Assembly (NCBI GenBank): GCA_946807835.1
Contig: OX327703.1
Coordinates: 1,495,501 to 1,559,500, forward strand
Length of the DNA stretch: 64,000 nucleotides
Reading direction: 5' to 3'
Source: Ailanthus altissimus
Lineage: Eukaryota; Streptophyta; Magnoliopsida; Sapindales; Simaroubaceae
Each line of letters begins with the position of its first letter. The stretch's first letter is position 1. The notes under the pieces are model-generated. The model did no database searches. It was not told the DNA's origin and was given only the letters and a program-made list of their open reading frames with translations. Both the position numbers and the translations under genes were made by a program. Positions 50,601 through 62,014 of this stretch are shown here, piece by piece.

Positions 50601-52646
50601 TTTTCTAAATGAGTAATAGAAAAGAAGGATGTGCAGTCACGGCAATTTAATATGATACAGCAAACTCAGTTTGGAACTTTTATTCCACAAAATATAGCCA
50701 GGAGTTGTACTGAATAAGATTACAGAAAACTAGAGAACATAATTCTGGTGCTTAAATAGAAGTCGGAGAAATCAGCTACACCAGAATTAATGGATAAGGG
50801 GAAAAGTTGCACTGATCTAGGTGAAACTAGATGCTGGATAGTACAAAAATGGCTGCACCAAGAAGTCTTGCCTGAATCTGAAACGAAATCAAAGTTGGTG
50901 ATTAGCTGGATGTTTAACTTAGCTAATGTTTAACTTAAAGACAAGCATGGTATGAACACTGGTCATCACCCAAGCATTTTACCTAAAGGACATTTATGAA
51001 TATGAAATTATACTTGATTAAAGCGAACACTAGAATGATCATATAAAAGTTATAAAGTATAAAACTCTATAATATCTAAAATTTAGAGCAGGCAGCATGC
51101 AAGAGATTGGTGACACAGAAGCATTCCAGCCCCGAACTAATAAGATTCTAAGATAGGCAACTATGATGGTTATGCAGAACCAACATCACGCGGTGATATA
51201 TAACACCTGAGCAGATTCATTCAAGAAGTAGAAAGTAAATAAGTTGTCAACAAGAGAGGATTTGGGAAAAGAAAAATAAATCCTATTTTAAGCAACAATT
51301 AATATTTAAATGTTATGTAAGGAGAATATTTATACATTGATGCGGGCCTACCACCAAGTCTCTGCAGTGAAGACCTTTGCCGGAAAGCTACTGACCATGA
51401 AAGCTTGATCCAAAAGGATTGCCAGATTTGCTATTCTGTGTTTTGAAACCTTTAGAAAACATTAAGATAGAAGAAAGGGTCCATTTCCACGATCCAGGGG
51501 TCTCTTAACTACATGAATTGGTCAAGCAAGATGAGTCCTGTCATGAGTGGAAAAGCACGAACCAAGATCCATAATACGAAAACCAAAATCAGAATGAGAA
51601 AGAAAAAGATATCATGATGTAAGTCTATTATTCCTTGCATCATAGGTGTTGCTGCGTCTTGAAATCCTAATTGCCATGGTTCTGCTGCATCACAAGGAGC
51701 AATTGTGAGGAATAAGCATTCTAGAACAATCATTTGCTTTGGTTCATTCTTTGATTGCTCTGCTCCCCCAAAAAAATTAGAGACTGACTCTTACCATCCC
51801 AATTCAGGAAGACAGAAATCGCTGGTTGGAAAGAAGATTGAGCAGAGTAAAATTTTTCTTTTTGGTGATGTCACATCAATGGTAAACTAAGATATCGTTG
51901 TTACTTTCATTTTCCTGGATTAGGAATTGAGTAAGTTGATATAATTTTTAAACAGAAAAGGAAGACAGGCCAGATTGCCGTCAATTTAATTTCATTGTTT
52001 TTTGGGCTTTAGTGTTTGTATTGTGAAGTTCTGATGATTGTTGATTATCTGCTGCCCCAAGCTTTAACAGAGGGCATAAGAAGCTGGGGAAATTATTAAA
52101 AAATTTATTGGAGGGCCAAAAATGTAGATAGAAGACACAATTAGAGAGAACTATTGATATTGATTGAAGCTGTTTGTGACTTTTTTAACAGACAAAGGAT
52201 TGGTTGTAATATAGCTTAAAGAGGGGATACGAAGAGGAAGATCATATTGATTTAATTCTTTTTTTTTTTGGTTAAGAATCATAAATGGATAGAAAATGAA
52301 GGGAGAATTTTGAAGATATTTAGTTTTGTTAATAGGTATATTAATTGTTGAGAAGTAGAGGAGATGAGATGGTAGGTCGAATTTTGGGTGACTAATAAAT
52401 TTACTCAATAAATGGCCATAAGAAGTTCATCATGTGTTACATTGCAATTGAAAGTAGTTGGTTGGATCTTCCACTTGAAATGTATGTAGTAACATTTCAA
52501 ACCTTATATTGCAGGAAGACCTTGCGAAAATGGGCATCATGATCCGTCACTACAATAACAAAGAATTGAAGGGTTTTGTTCGTGTATCTGTTGGCAAACC
52601 AGAACACACAGATGCTTTGATGGAGGGCCTCAAGCGCCTTTACTGA
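44688..52646 (+). CDS. HISN6: histidinol-phosphate aminotransferase, chloroplastic
   Basis: A PLP enzyme that converts imidazole acetol-phosphate plus glutamate to histidinol-phosphate and 2-oxoglutarate, in plastid histidine synthesis. Nine coding exons: 44688-44921, 45750-45833, 45983-46137, 46264-46361, 47080-47188, 47846-48003, 49512-49654, 49787-49927, 52515-52646; 1254 nt, 417 aa, the usual plant length. Residues 1 to about 50 look like a transit peptide. The class I/II aminotransferase fold follows, with [44 protein letters not shown], the PLP lysine in [16 protein letters not shown] (K277) and a C-terminal [17 protein letters not shown] (substrate phosphate-binding Arg region). Intron 2 has a GC donor (GAG|GCAAGT). 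Intron 6 holds an 82-bp palindrome, and intron 8 is long (2.6 kb) with no gene seen inside. The start is the first ATG after the UTR intron. Confidence 0.95.
48709..48790. repeat. near-perfect 82-bp palindrome (41-bp arms, no loop)
   Basis: Arms 48709-48749 and 48750-48790 are reverse complements with two mismatches. The left arm starts ataatggtgaaaatctataa and the right arm ends ttatagattttcaccattat. It lies in intron 6 of the histidinol-phosphate aminotransferase gene. The motif ctgcaacgcaaa also occurs just outside the left arm (48699-48709). Confidence 0.93.
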
Positions 52647-54290
52647 TTCCTCATGTTAAAGCCTTGTAACAGTAAGTGAAAGTCCAATTTTCCTCCTAAT
52701 ATATGCAATTGAAAGTCCTTGGTGTACATGTATTGGAAGATAAGAGTAATTGTTAATTGCTTGTCATTTATTGACTGAATAATTGGTCTAATCTGCTTCT
52801 TTTTATAGAAAGTTCCGAGGGAGGAACATTTGGATTGCTTTTGAAAACTAATTTGGCTAAGTTTCCATATTTTATTTTGGAAGCAAATTAAAAGATATTA
52901 CAATGCATTGTTGCAAATTTGGGAATTGAAAATTTACATCAATAGAGCTGTAGCATGTGTGTCTTCTCTTGCTGGACTGGTATTCACGGTGACTGTCTTT
53001 TTCTCATTACTTGTGCATGCTTGCTTGCTTTGCTTCCCTTTTTTTTCCTTTCTTTTTCTAATAATGACCTTAAATCAATGTGATCGGTTTGTGGACTGAA
53101 CTAGCACAAAGATATTTTGATAAGGTTGTATTCTTTCTTTAGCTCAAAGATATTTTGATAAGGTTGTATTCTTTCTTTTACCGGTGCTTTGATATTGTTC
53201 AACAGTTATATTATATACAACTGTAGTAATACTGAAATTGAAAGGTTGGGAAGCAACAATCAGCATTTTCATGTTCTCTTTGGAAATTGGTAACCGCCGA
53301 GTATTCAATAGCAGACCACGGCGCTTCGACAAGAGCTTTCATTGCCTTACCAAGGCCAAGGCCAAGTGGAATTGGAGACTTAAGACAGCAACAGTTTCGC
53401 TCATTTGTTTCTGGGTTCAGAGAGTTCATAACTTGTCAAGGGATGTAGGAATTTTAATTTGTCAACTATTTCGAGAATGAAGAAAGTCTTAGGTGAATAG
53501 AGCATCCACATTATTTGTGCGCTCATCCAATTATTGAAAATTAACTCATTATGCTGGTAATAATTATGAGGAAAAAAATTAGAACACTTGTTATAACATT
53601 ATTAAATGAATTTATTGGGACAATTTCTCCCAAGTTTTTACTCTTAAAGAAGATGTTATTCAGTTTACAAGGATTTGGATATTTTCAAGTGGCTTGAGGA
53701 TTACAACATAAAAATGAATAGAAGCAGGACTTTTATTTCATTTAGAATAATCTTACAATCTGTAGAGACATGCCTTGTTTTGTAAGAGAAGAGTTGTTGG
53801 CTTGCAAGATGATATATGCCTGCAAATCAATAGCCATTTGTTGGGATAGGTGGAGCCAAATGATTTTGTGGTGGAATTGAAATCTCAAGATTGTTCAGAC
53901 CCTACAAATTATAGCAAAGAAGATTTTTCTAACACAACACAACTCACTAGACCAACCCCACGGCTAAATCCTTGAGCCCAAAGCAGCCTCGTTTACGGTA
54001 TCTAGTCCTCACTCTCAGAAGAGAAACTCGATAGCAAACAAAATTCTCCTCTAACAAAGAGAGTTGAAGAGAAGAGATAGAAAGCATGACATGGCGACTT
54101 CATGAAAAAACACCCAACAACCTTTGAGACTAATTTAATAAACAATAATACTACATTTATATCAAGTTATATCCTAATTTTTTCTTCCTTTTTCTTAAAA
54201 GTGATGTAAACATTAGTTAAATGGTAAAATAATGAAATGAATTTGTTCCCCTAAATTTCGGGGTTAAACCCAAATCTAAAATGAGATCTT
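52647..54290. other. intergenic region, no gene seen
   Basis: Contains the histidine gene 3' UTR. A 38-bp unit (caaagatattttgataaggt...) is tandemly doubled at 53107-53181. The frame at 53238-53480 is not recognisably coding. No RNA gene was seen. Confidence 0.4.
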
Positions 54291-54967
54291 CATATACATA
54301 GAAATACACTTGTTCCTTCAAATACTGGTGAGAGGAGTGAATTAGCTAGTGCCGTAAAAAAAAAATGCTGATAGATAAAAACAACTATATGTCTTCTTGT
54401 TGGGCATTCCTTCTATATTCTTTTTATTTGAGTTTGAAAAGTAGTGACGTATATTACTTTTATGCCTTTAAAATAAATAAAGGATTTGTATTTTTTATGA
54501 GCTTCGCTGTCAACTATTTGCGATGGAATTATCAGAATCTCTCTTTGTAGAGATTGGAGTTATTCATCCTTTTTCTTTAATGTTCTTTAAAATTGTTCTC
54601 TAGGGATGAACTATTTGTCGCCCTTTATCATATTGTTGTTCTCCATTTTCATTAGAATTGTTTTCTTTACTCAAAAAAGAAAAGTAAAATGTGGATGTAT
54701 AATAGGTAGTATGGTATGAATTTGTGTGATGAATTCTTATTGATAAGGAACAGTTTCATTTTCTCAGCTAGTCGAGCAGCCTTTCTTCAGTTTTTTGCTT
54801 CTAGGATGTGCATACTTGAGGTTTAATTTCAGGCAGTTGCACTAGGTCCAGTCATTTGTTGCTGTGCCTATAATGGCAGAGCATCAATCATCCGAAAAAA
54901 TGTAGGAATCAGATGTCCATTCTTTTGGAGATCATCCACTAGGATTTAGAAATCTACGTAATCATCA
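54291..54967 (+). repeat. segmental duplication, copy 2 (partner at 35751-36448)
   Basis: Colinear with the DNA downstream of the LETM1 locus. Its right end coincides with the stop codon (TGA, minus strand, 54967-54965) of the glycosyltransferase exon. Within it, 54905-54967 preserves the first 20 codons of the exon-like frame at 36387. The duplication therefore forms the entire 3' flank of the glycosyltransferase gene. Confidence 0.85.
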
Positions 54968-56656
54968 TCTGCATATGAGTTTTGCAACAAATTCTTCTAT
55001 GTTTTTGTCAGAGCTTCCACCATCATCTGCTGCCTCTTTGGCCAATTCCTTCCATCTATCTGAATTCATCCTTATATCCTTCCGTTTTTCTCCTTCCATG
55101 ATTTCCCTTATACACAGCTCAATCTCCTCTCTTGTTACAATTCCATTTTCGTCGACTCTTACCCGAACCCCTACCCGCCAAACATCAGCAACAAACTTTG
55201 CGATAGTTGGTTGATCTGTCCATTGTGGCATTGCCACCATAGGCACTCCTAAGCTCAAGGCCTCTATTGTCGAGTTCCACCCGCAATGCGTCAAAAAGCA
55301 CCCCACTGAGCCATGAGCTAGAACTTCCAGTTGAGGACTCCAACTCACAATCAGACCCTTCTCAGATATTTCCTCTGGGAAGCTGCTTGGAAGCTTTCCT
55401 GCTTCCGATTCCCTGACTACCCACAGAAAGTAGCTGTTGCTCCTCTTCAGCCCCCATGCTAATTCCTCCATCTGCTTTTCTCCAAAGCCAGCCACACTTC
55501 CAAATGATACATGAACTACTGATCCGGTCTCCTTTGAGTCTAGCCAAGTCAGGCAAGCATCTGTCTTTGGTTTGAAGAGGCTGAGGCCGTAATCTTTGTC
55601 GTTCTCCAGCCGCTTATCCAAGTACATTGATGGAATGGTCGGTCCGACGGATTTGATCGGCCATTGACTCGCCATCCAGTTCAATACCTGTGGGAAGTTC
55701 ACTAGAACTTTTAAGTACACATACTGAAGTGAATTTAACTATCTGCAAGTGTCAACACAAAGTGCTACATCCACATGGTATTTATGTATAAATAATAGAT
55801 GTATTACGATTGAAATCAGAACCACACATATATTTCTATTTTGGATGCTGATATGGGTTCCGACGTGTCTTTGATTGAACTTAGTAGTGTACCAAAGGCA
55901 TTCGACTTGATGAAGAATGATGCTTTGGTAAGGTGTAATTGTCAAGAATACACATCACTGTTTCATGCTTTAGACGATTTTTGGGTAGCCAAATCTGCAA
56001 TATTATGTCTATGAGCTCTAGCCATTTCATTTTTTCAAGACTTAGAAGCACTCATTACGGGTAGTTTTCAAGCTTTCTGCTATATTGCCTGTCTTCTGTC
56101 ACGCCCTAAATATTTTTAAGCAATTATTCGAACATTTGGCGTGCGACAAGACCACCATGGGAGTACTTAGTCCATTTTGTATTAAATGGACTAGAGCTTC
56201 TAGAAGACCTAATGGAGTTGGGTTGAGGCCACATTATTGTGGTAGGTGGGAGAATAATCTAGAAAAGACATATTCCTTGAGATATGCTTTGAGTAGTTGG
56301 CATCTTTGGAACATTCCTTAGGATATTCTCCTCTTTAGATGTGGACCATTGGATTAGAATTAATCCTAGCCGTCAATTGTATATAGCTTTAGCTATAAAT
56401 AGGTGGAGTTCTCATTTGAGAAACCATCCTCCAAAATTGTAGAAATACTCATAGCTTGTAATTCTATAACTTTGTAATTCTCTCTTTAGTAATAAAATAC
56501 GAGAGCATTTTCTCAAACACTTAGTGTGCTTCTTCTTCATCTCTTTCTTTGGTTAATTGGGCCTTGTAGGCTGCTTAGCACTTGTAAAGTGTCTAAGGCC
56601 GCGCGGGTTCGAGAAATCGGGTCATGACAAGTGGTATCAGAGCGGGTTCAAAGAAG

Positions 56657-57001
56657 ATGGTGAAGGAAGTTGCTGGAACATCGGGGATTACCGAAGGGAA
56701 GGGTAGAGACCTCAAAGCTAGGAGACATGGGAGTATTTCGCCAGAAAAGTTCGTTGATCCGAACCATGATCTAGGGGACATGGTTATGAGGCTCGGTGGT
56801 GCTGTGAGCAAGGCAACAGATCGCCTTGGGGAGTTGGAAGAGCACGTCGAGAAGCTCGAGGTAGGCCTCGATATTCAAGAGGACGAGCTGCGCTCCCTCA
56901 TCGACGGCTCCATTGACGAGTATGCTGACAAGAAACGGGACTGGATCAAGGCTTTTCAGGAGAAGGTCTACAACACCATGGACAAGGTTCAAGCCAAGTA
57001 G
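56657..57001 (+). pseudogene. retrotransposon gag, N-terminal fragment
   Basis: ATG 14 bases after the primer binding site opens a 114-codon frame. It includes a predicted coiled coil (RLGELEEHVEKLEVGL, about residues 55-75) and ends at TAG 56999-57001. The following region continues gag in another frame, so a frameshift lies near 56995. This is the N-terminal part of a Ty3/gypsy gag. Confidence 0.7.
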
Positions 57002-57057
57002 AAGAGCTACGAAAAGGGTTTGAAGATGTCAAAGAGGATATGGTGTTGTGCAAGTGA

Positions 57058-58296
57058 GCGGTCGCTAATGGCGTAGCTACTCAAACTGCGGTGGCTGCAC
57101 CAAGGGTAAAAGCCCCTAAACCGAAAGAGTTTAGCGGCAGACGGGATGCCAAGGAGCTTGACAACTTCTTTTGGCAAATGGAGAGGTATTTCGGCGGTAT
57201 GGGCGTGCGGGACGAACACAAGGTAAGTACCGCAACTTTATACCTTTCCGATCATGCAATTCTGTGGTGGCGTAGGAAAAGCGAGGAGATTCGCAAGGGT
57301 ACCTGCACCATAGACACATGGGAAGAATTGCAACGGGAGTTAAAGCGCCAATTCTATCCGAAAAATGTGGCGCACGACGCTCGCAAGCGATTGAAGGAGT
57401 TGAAACAAACAAAGTCAATTGGGGAGTACGTAGAGGAGTACTCTTTGTTGATGCTGCAAATCCGCAACATGATCGAGGAGGACTTGTTGTTCAATTTCCT
57501 AAACGGGCTACAATCCTGGGCTGCCAATGAGTTGAAGCAGCGCGGAGTGCAGAATATATCTGACGCCCTTATAATGGCGGAGACGCTCATGGATTACCGC
57601 AAGGGGGATTCGGAAAAGTCCAAGAATTCTAAGCCCAATCACAGTAAGGGTGGGGAAGCCAAGGCATTTCAGCCTTCGGAGAGCAAGGAGGAGAAAGGCA
57701 AACCGCCCAAGTGGAAGGAACAGAAACGCAACGGCCATAGAGGTAATGGTCCGAAGTCTAACTGTTTCCTTTGCGACGGGGATCATTGGGTGAAGGACTG
57801 TCCGAAGAAGAAGGCTTTCAATGCAATGTACGAGGCAAAATACGAGGGCGAACAGAACCGTATGGGTTGTATGCAGCTGTTCAATTCCCTCAAAGCCAAG
57901 CGGCGTGCAAACGCGCCAACGGGGACGACGCTCATGTACATTGAAGCCAGCATCAATTACATAAAGATTCAAGTATTGGTTGACACGGGGGCTACGCACA
58001 ACTTCATTAAGCGTGTGGAAGTGGAACGCTTGGGCCCTTATATGGAGAAAGGAAAGGGATACCTCAAGTCCGTGAATGGGGTGGTTCGTGGAGCTGAAAT
58101 CCACATTGGCAAATGGCACGGTGAGGTAAATTTCTCAGTAGCACCTCTCGATGATTTTGATGTGGTGCTAGGTATGGAGTTTCTACGGCAGTACAATGTG
58201 GTGTTACTTTCTCAACACAACTACATGTGTATTTTGGAGGGAGGGCCTCGAATGATACCGACGGTAGACAGGCCCAAGGGTGGGAGAATAATCTAG
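57058..58296 (+). pseudogene. retrotransposon gag capsid, zinc knuckle and aspartic protease
   Basis: The frame is open from just after a TGA at 57055-57057, which likely derives from an Arg codon. Capsid motifs include PKEFSGRRDAKELDNFFWQM and WEELQRELKRQFYP. A CCHC-type knuckle, CFLCDGDHWVKDC, follows, then a retropepsin core VLVDTGATHNFI and a downstream hydrophobic DVVLGMEFL. The frame ends RPKGGRII where the deletion joins it to the LTR, so no polymerase follows. No normal start codon is present in this frame. Confidence 0.85.
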
Positions 58297-58969
58297 AAAA
58301 TGCATATTCCTTGGAATATACTTTAGGTAGTTAGCATCTTTGGAACATTCCTTAGGATATTCTCCTCTTTAGATGTGGACCATTGGATTAGAGTTAATCC
58401 TAGCCGTTCATTGTATATAGTTTTAGCTATAAATAAGTGGAGTTCTCATTTGAAAAACTATCCTCCAAAATTGTAGAAATACTCATAGTTTATAATTCTA
58501 TAGCTTTGTAATTCTCTTTTTAGTAATAAAATACGAGAGCATTCTCTCAAACACTTGGTGTGCTTCTTCTTTATCTCTTTCTTTGGTTAATTGGGTCTTG
58601 TAAGCTGCTTAGCGCTTATAAAGTGTCTAAGGCCGCGCAAGTTCGAGAAATCGGATCGTGACACTTTGCTTGCAGAAACTCCTTTGTTAACAAGGTGATG
58701 AGTGTGGGTATTCAATACTTTTGGAGAACATGAGCACCGAAAATTTGAGCATTTGGTGTATAGCTTAAACAATTCACAAGGGATAGGGGAATTACCTAGT
58801 TTATTTAGATTTATTTTCTAGCAATTAGGCCAGAGGGTTAATCTTCTTTATACCAAGCATAAGGGTTATCAAATATGCTGACATTTGTAAGGTTTGTATG
58901 TAAATTGCAGAAGGATAATATTGCAACGAAGAAAAAAAAAGATCATGCATACTTGCCAGAATAAGTGCT

Positions 58970-58999
58970 CTACATGTAGCTAATCTTATTTGAATTTAC
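58970..58999 (-). promoter_or_regulatory. splice donor of glycosyltransferase exon 1
   Basis: Minus-strand GATGAG|GTAAATTC at 59005-58992 is a good donor, in the same phase and at the same protein position (LEDE) as the donor at 61932. It supports the two-exon structure given for both genes. Confidence 0.6.
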
Positions 59000-59653
59000 C
59001 TCATCTTCTAGCTTATCAAAAGTGTTGCAGAATATCCATTTCAGTTCTCCAATATTTGAGAATTGATCTACCCCAAGTTTCAGTAAAGCTGGGTAAGAGT
59101 CATTTTCATGAAGAAAAGATGGTAGATCATTGATTCTCAGCTCCGGCATTGATGGCAAAGTATTATAGGCCCTTTTTCTGGAGGAACTTTCAATGTCCCT
59201 TGATGAAAATCATAGAAAAGAGAGTTCGCTGCCATAGGCTGAGTGAAAAATGGAGCTCCGTCTATGCCGAACTTTCTTGCTACATCTATTGCCCACGGTA
59301 CCATTGAGTCGTAGATGAGAAATCTAGGTGGGTACTCGGAACTAAGTTGTTTCTGAATCAACTCAGTTAGGTTTTTTGAAACAAATGTTTTGTAACATTG
59401 CAGCTGGTCATCCATATTTAATACTTTTCTCCCATCATCAAGCCCATCGGAGATGAGCTCAAAACTAATGGAGCTGCTACTGGTTAGGGTTTTTGAAAAC
59501 TTGGGAACAAAAAAAAGAGTTGGTGGTGATTAGTGTTATTCTAAGGCCTCTTGAAGCTAAGCGCTTGCAGAATTGGAGTTTTGGGTTTATGTGACCTTGT
59601 CCTGGGAGGCTGAGAGCTAAGATATGAGCTACAGTTTTTTGCTCCATTTCCAT

Positions 59654-61785
59654 TTCTTGCTTTGGTTAATTGTACATCAAACTAAATACAGCTGTGTCCT
59701 TTGAAGCACACATTTATTTATCAACTTGCGTGAGTGTGTGTTTATTTATTTATTTTTATTTAATATAATCTTTTTGGTATTATCAGGATAACTTAAAAAA
59801 AAAAAAAAAAGCAGTGCTGGTGATAGGAGGTAAGGTGATGCATTGGTGTTCTCGAGATAACTTTAATAAACGAGCGGTGCTATTACGGACAAGAGCTAAT
59901 TCCAAAATTAGTTCAATAATTGCCTTATATGAAACCAATCTGATAGATTTTTTTATTCTCTTTCTTATACAGTAAACTTTAATAAATTAATACTAAGTAA
60001 AATAATAATTTTAATTAAATAATATTTTTTTTGGCTAATCATGTTAAATTAAGAATTCAATACATTTATAAGATAATTATAAAAAAAAAATTATTGTAAT
60101 TTTATATAGGATTCATTTACTACATAAATTAATGTATAACTAAATTTATATGACATATTTAAAAGCTTTTGTAAAATATGTATTTAGTATTATTTTCTTA
60201 GAGAAATTGGCCAAATATCGAGGCCTAAGTTCAATCTCGATCTAACTTAGATTATGGATTAGGGGCACGTCTGCTTATACTTTAGGGTAGAACTTTAACT
60301 TAGAGGAGAAATTGAGGCCCACATTCGACTAAGCCTTTCTTAAATAGAGACAAAGGCCCATTTGTCATAAGGATCCTTTTGGTATTTGTGTAAATTTTGA
60401 GGCAGTCGCCAATGATCTCTTAACTATAATAGACTAGAAAAAGTTCAAAAGTTCTTTTTTTTAAAGAGATTACAACATATTTATTTTTTCACGCATTACT
60501 TAAAAGGAGGGGAGTCGAACCCAAGTGAAGATGTGAGATCTTAGAGGGCTAAACCAACTTGGCTAAGCCCTTGTGCTAATAAAAAAAAGTTCAAGGGTTT
60601 TTATTAATGAGGATCCCACAACTCAAAAGATGCCTATTAATCACTATTTAATTAGGAAAGCTTGAAAATTTCGGGATCAAAATTAATTCCTTCAACCTCG
60701 AGTTTGTCATAAATTATGATGGACATCAAAACTTAGATTCCTCGTCTAGATTTCTTCAGATAATATAGTAAGTATCAGTTATAAAAAGGTAACGTTACAA
60801 TGTCCAAAGGCAATGAAAATTTTCTACACAACTCTTTTATCTTTTTATCCTCTCAATTATCTTTTATGCTCACTGACTTAAGTATCAAAGAATTCTTATT
60901 GAAAAAATAACCGATGAGACCTAACTTTTTCATTTTTTATTTATTGTAGGAGTGCTAGCACTACCCAACAGGACCCATATCTACATAACCCAATAGTAGC
61001 AGCTCAATTTCGTTTTTTCTAAAAGAATAAATTCAAAACTTGTGGTCTAAATAATTAATTTTTTGAATCAATATGTATTATTATTAATATTTAAAATGAT
61101 GTCGACTTGAATCTCATCTCTAATTATTCGTAATGTATAAAGAATTTTCAATGTAACGCTTTCGTATTACAACAAAAAATATTTTAATGTTACTATCACC
61201 TTAACTACTTTAGAAAAAATAAACTTTATATTAGAACTATAATATTAAGAAATATTATTAGGTACAATAAAAAAATTATATATATAATTATTCTCGAATG
61301 CAGACATTTGCACTTTATTAAAGTGTAGATGCCCGCTTTGTGAAGTAAAGTCTAGTAGTAAATTTTTTTATAAAGATGTTTTTAATTAAAATTAAAGTAA
61401 TTAGAGCGACAATAGGTACTAATGCCGAGATTAGTTGAGTAGTTGCTTACTTGGAGCTAAAACTATTTTTTAAACCAAACACTTAAAATAAATAAATCTT
61501 CTTAAAAATAAAATAAAGATTTAATTAGGATTCAAAATAAAGCTGCGACAAAAGAACTTCTAAAAATAATTTTGTCCTATATCATGTTATATACAAATGA
61601 GAAGATCTTTCTTTTGTCAATGACGATGACTACCCATTAAGTAAAAAAAAATTAAGCCATTAAAACTAATGTTGTTTTAATGTTTTTAAATATTTCTATT
61701 AATAATATAGTGATAAAGAATTGACAATATATTTTTATCTTTATTTTAATAGTTTAAATTCTCTTCTATATATATATATATATAT
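59654..61785. other. AT-rich region between glycosyltransferase genes, no exon 2 seen
   Basis: Searched by eye on the minus strand for a PSPG-bearing exon to pair with the exon 1 at 61933-62586; none is present. Only AT-rich DNA and a SINE-like fragment were recognised. Confidence 0.6.
60485..60590 (-). repeat. tRNA-derived SINE-like remnant with good boxes A and B
   Basis: On the minus strand, gcttagccaagttggttta (box A-like) is followed about 35 bp later by gggttcgactcccc (perfect box B core). No full cloverleaf was seen, so a SINE or tRNA pseudogene is preferred. Confidence 0.5.
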
Positions 61786-61878
61786 GAGTTTTACTAACCT
61801 CATGCTCCAACTTCTCGAAAGTGTTGCAAAAAATCCAATTTAGTTCTTGAATATTTGTGAATTGATTCAAGACCATGT

Positions 61879-61922
<44 letters not shown>

Positions 61923-62014
61923 TTTTACTAACCTCATGCTCCAGCTTCTCGAAAGTGTTGCAAAAAATCCAATTTAATTCTTGAATATTTGTGAATTGAT
62001 TCAAGACCATGTCT
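61786..62014. repeat. 95-bp duplication of an exon end plus (TA)n microsatellite
   Basis: Positions 61920-62014 (the last 81 bases of glycosyltransferase exon 1, its donor and a few intron bases) are repeated at 61786-61880 with very few differences. A (TA)n run of about 40 bp (61881-61920) separates them. The extra copy carries its own splice donor. Confidence 0.9.

Larger units (their letters stand above)
56097..58663 (+). mobile_element. Ty3/gypsy LTR retrotransposon, internally deleted (gag-protease only)
   Basis: The left LTR, 56097-56629, starts TGTCACGCCC and ends CATGACA (inverted TGTCA/TGACA). The primer site tggtatcagagc at 56632-56643 matches initiator-methionine tRNA. Gag, a zinc knuckle and an aspartic protease follow. 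The right LTR remnant, 58279-58663, lacks its first roughly 150 bp and begins directly at the protease frame, so reverse transcriptase, RNase H, integrase and the LTR start were removed by one deletion. Adjacent 5-mers (TCTTC before, CTTTG after) do not form a target duplication. The element lies antisense in the glycosyltransferase intron. Confidence 0.9.
54965..59653 (-). pseudogene. UDP-glycosyltransferase (UGT74-like): intact exon 2, frameshifted exon 1, retrotransposon in intron
   Basis: Family-1 glycosyltransferases move glucose from UDP-glucose to small plant metabolites; UGT74 members often act on carboxylic acids. Exon 2 (55687-54965, 240 aa) is intact. It carries SVVHVSFGSVAGFGEKQMEE and a complete PSPG donor-binding box from WSPQLEVLAHGSVGC and FLTHCGWNSTIEAL to PQWTDQ, and ends VAKLICR. 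Exon 1 (59653-59000) starts MEMEQKTVAHILALSLPGQGHINP, whose GQGH histidine is the catalytic base. It then has two frame breaks: an 8-T run at about 59510 where 7 would keep frame, and a loss near 59162-59168 after PPEKGPII. Its end, LEDE, joins VLNWM of exon 2 in phase. The 3.3-kb intron contains a Ty3/gypsy derivative. Unless these breaks are sequence errors, this gene cannot make full-length protein. Confidence 0.85.

Noticed and set aside
57508..58119. 203-codon open frame on the minus strand
   Set aside because: It is antisense to the retrotransposon gag-protease frame, which has a zinc knuckle and protease motif; the minus frame has no recognisable domain.
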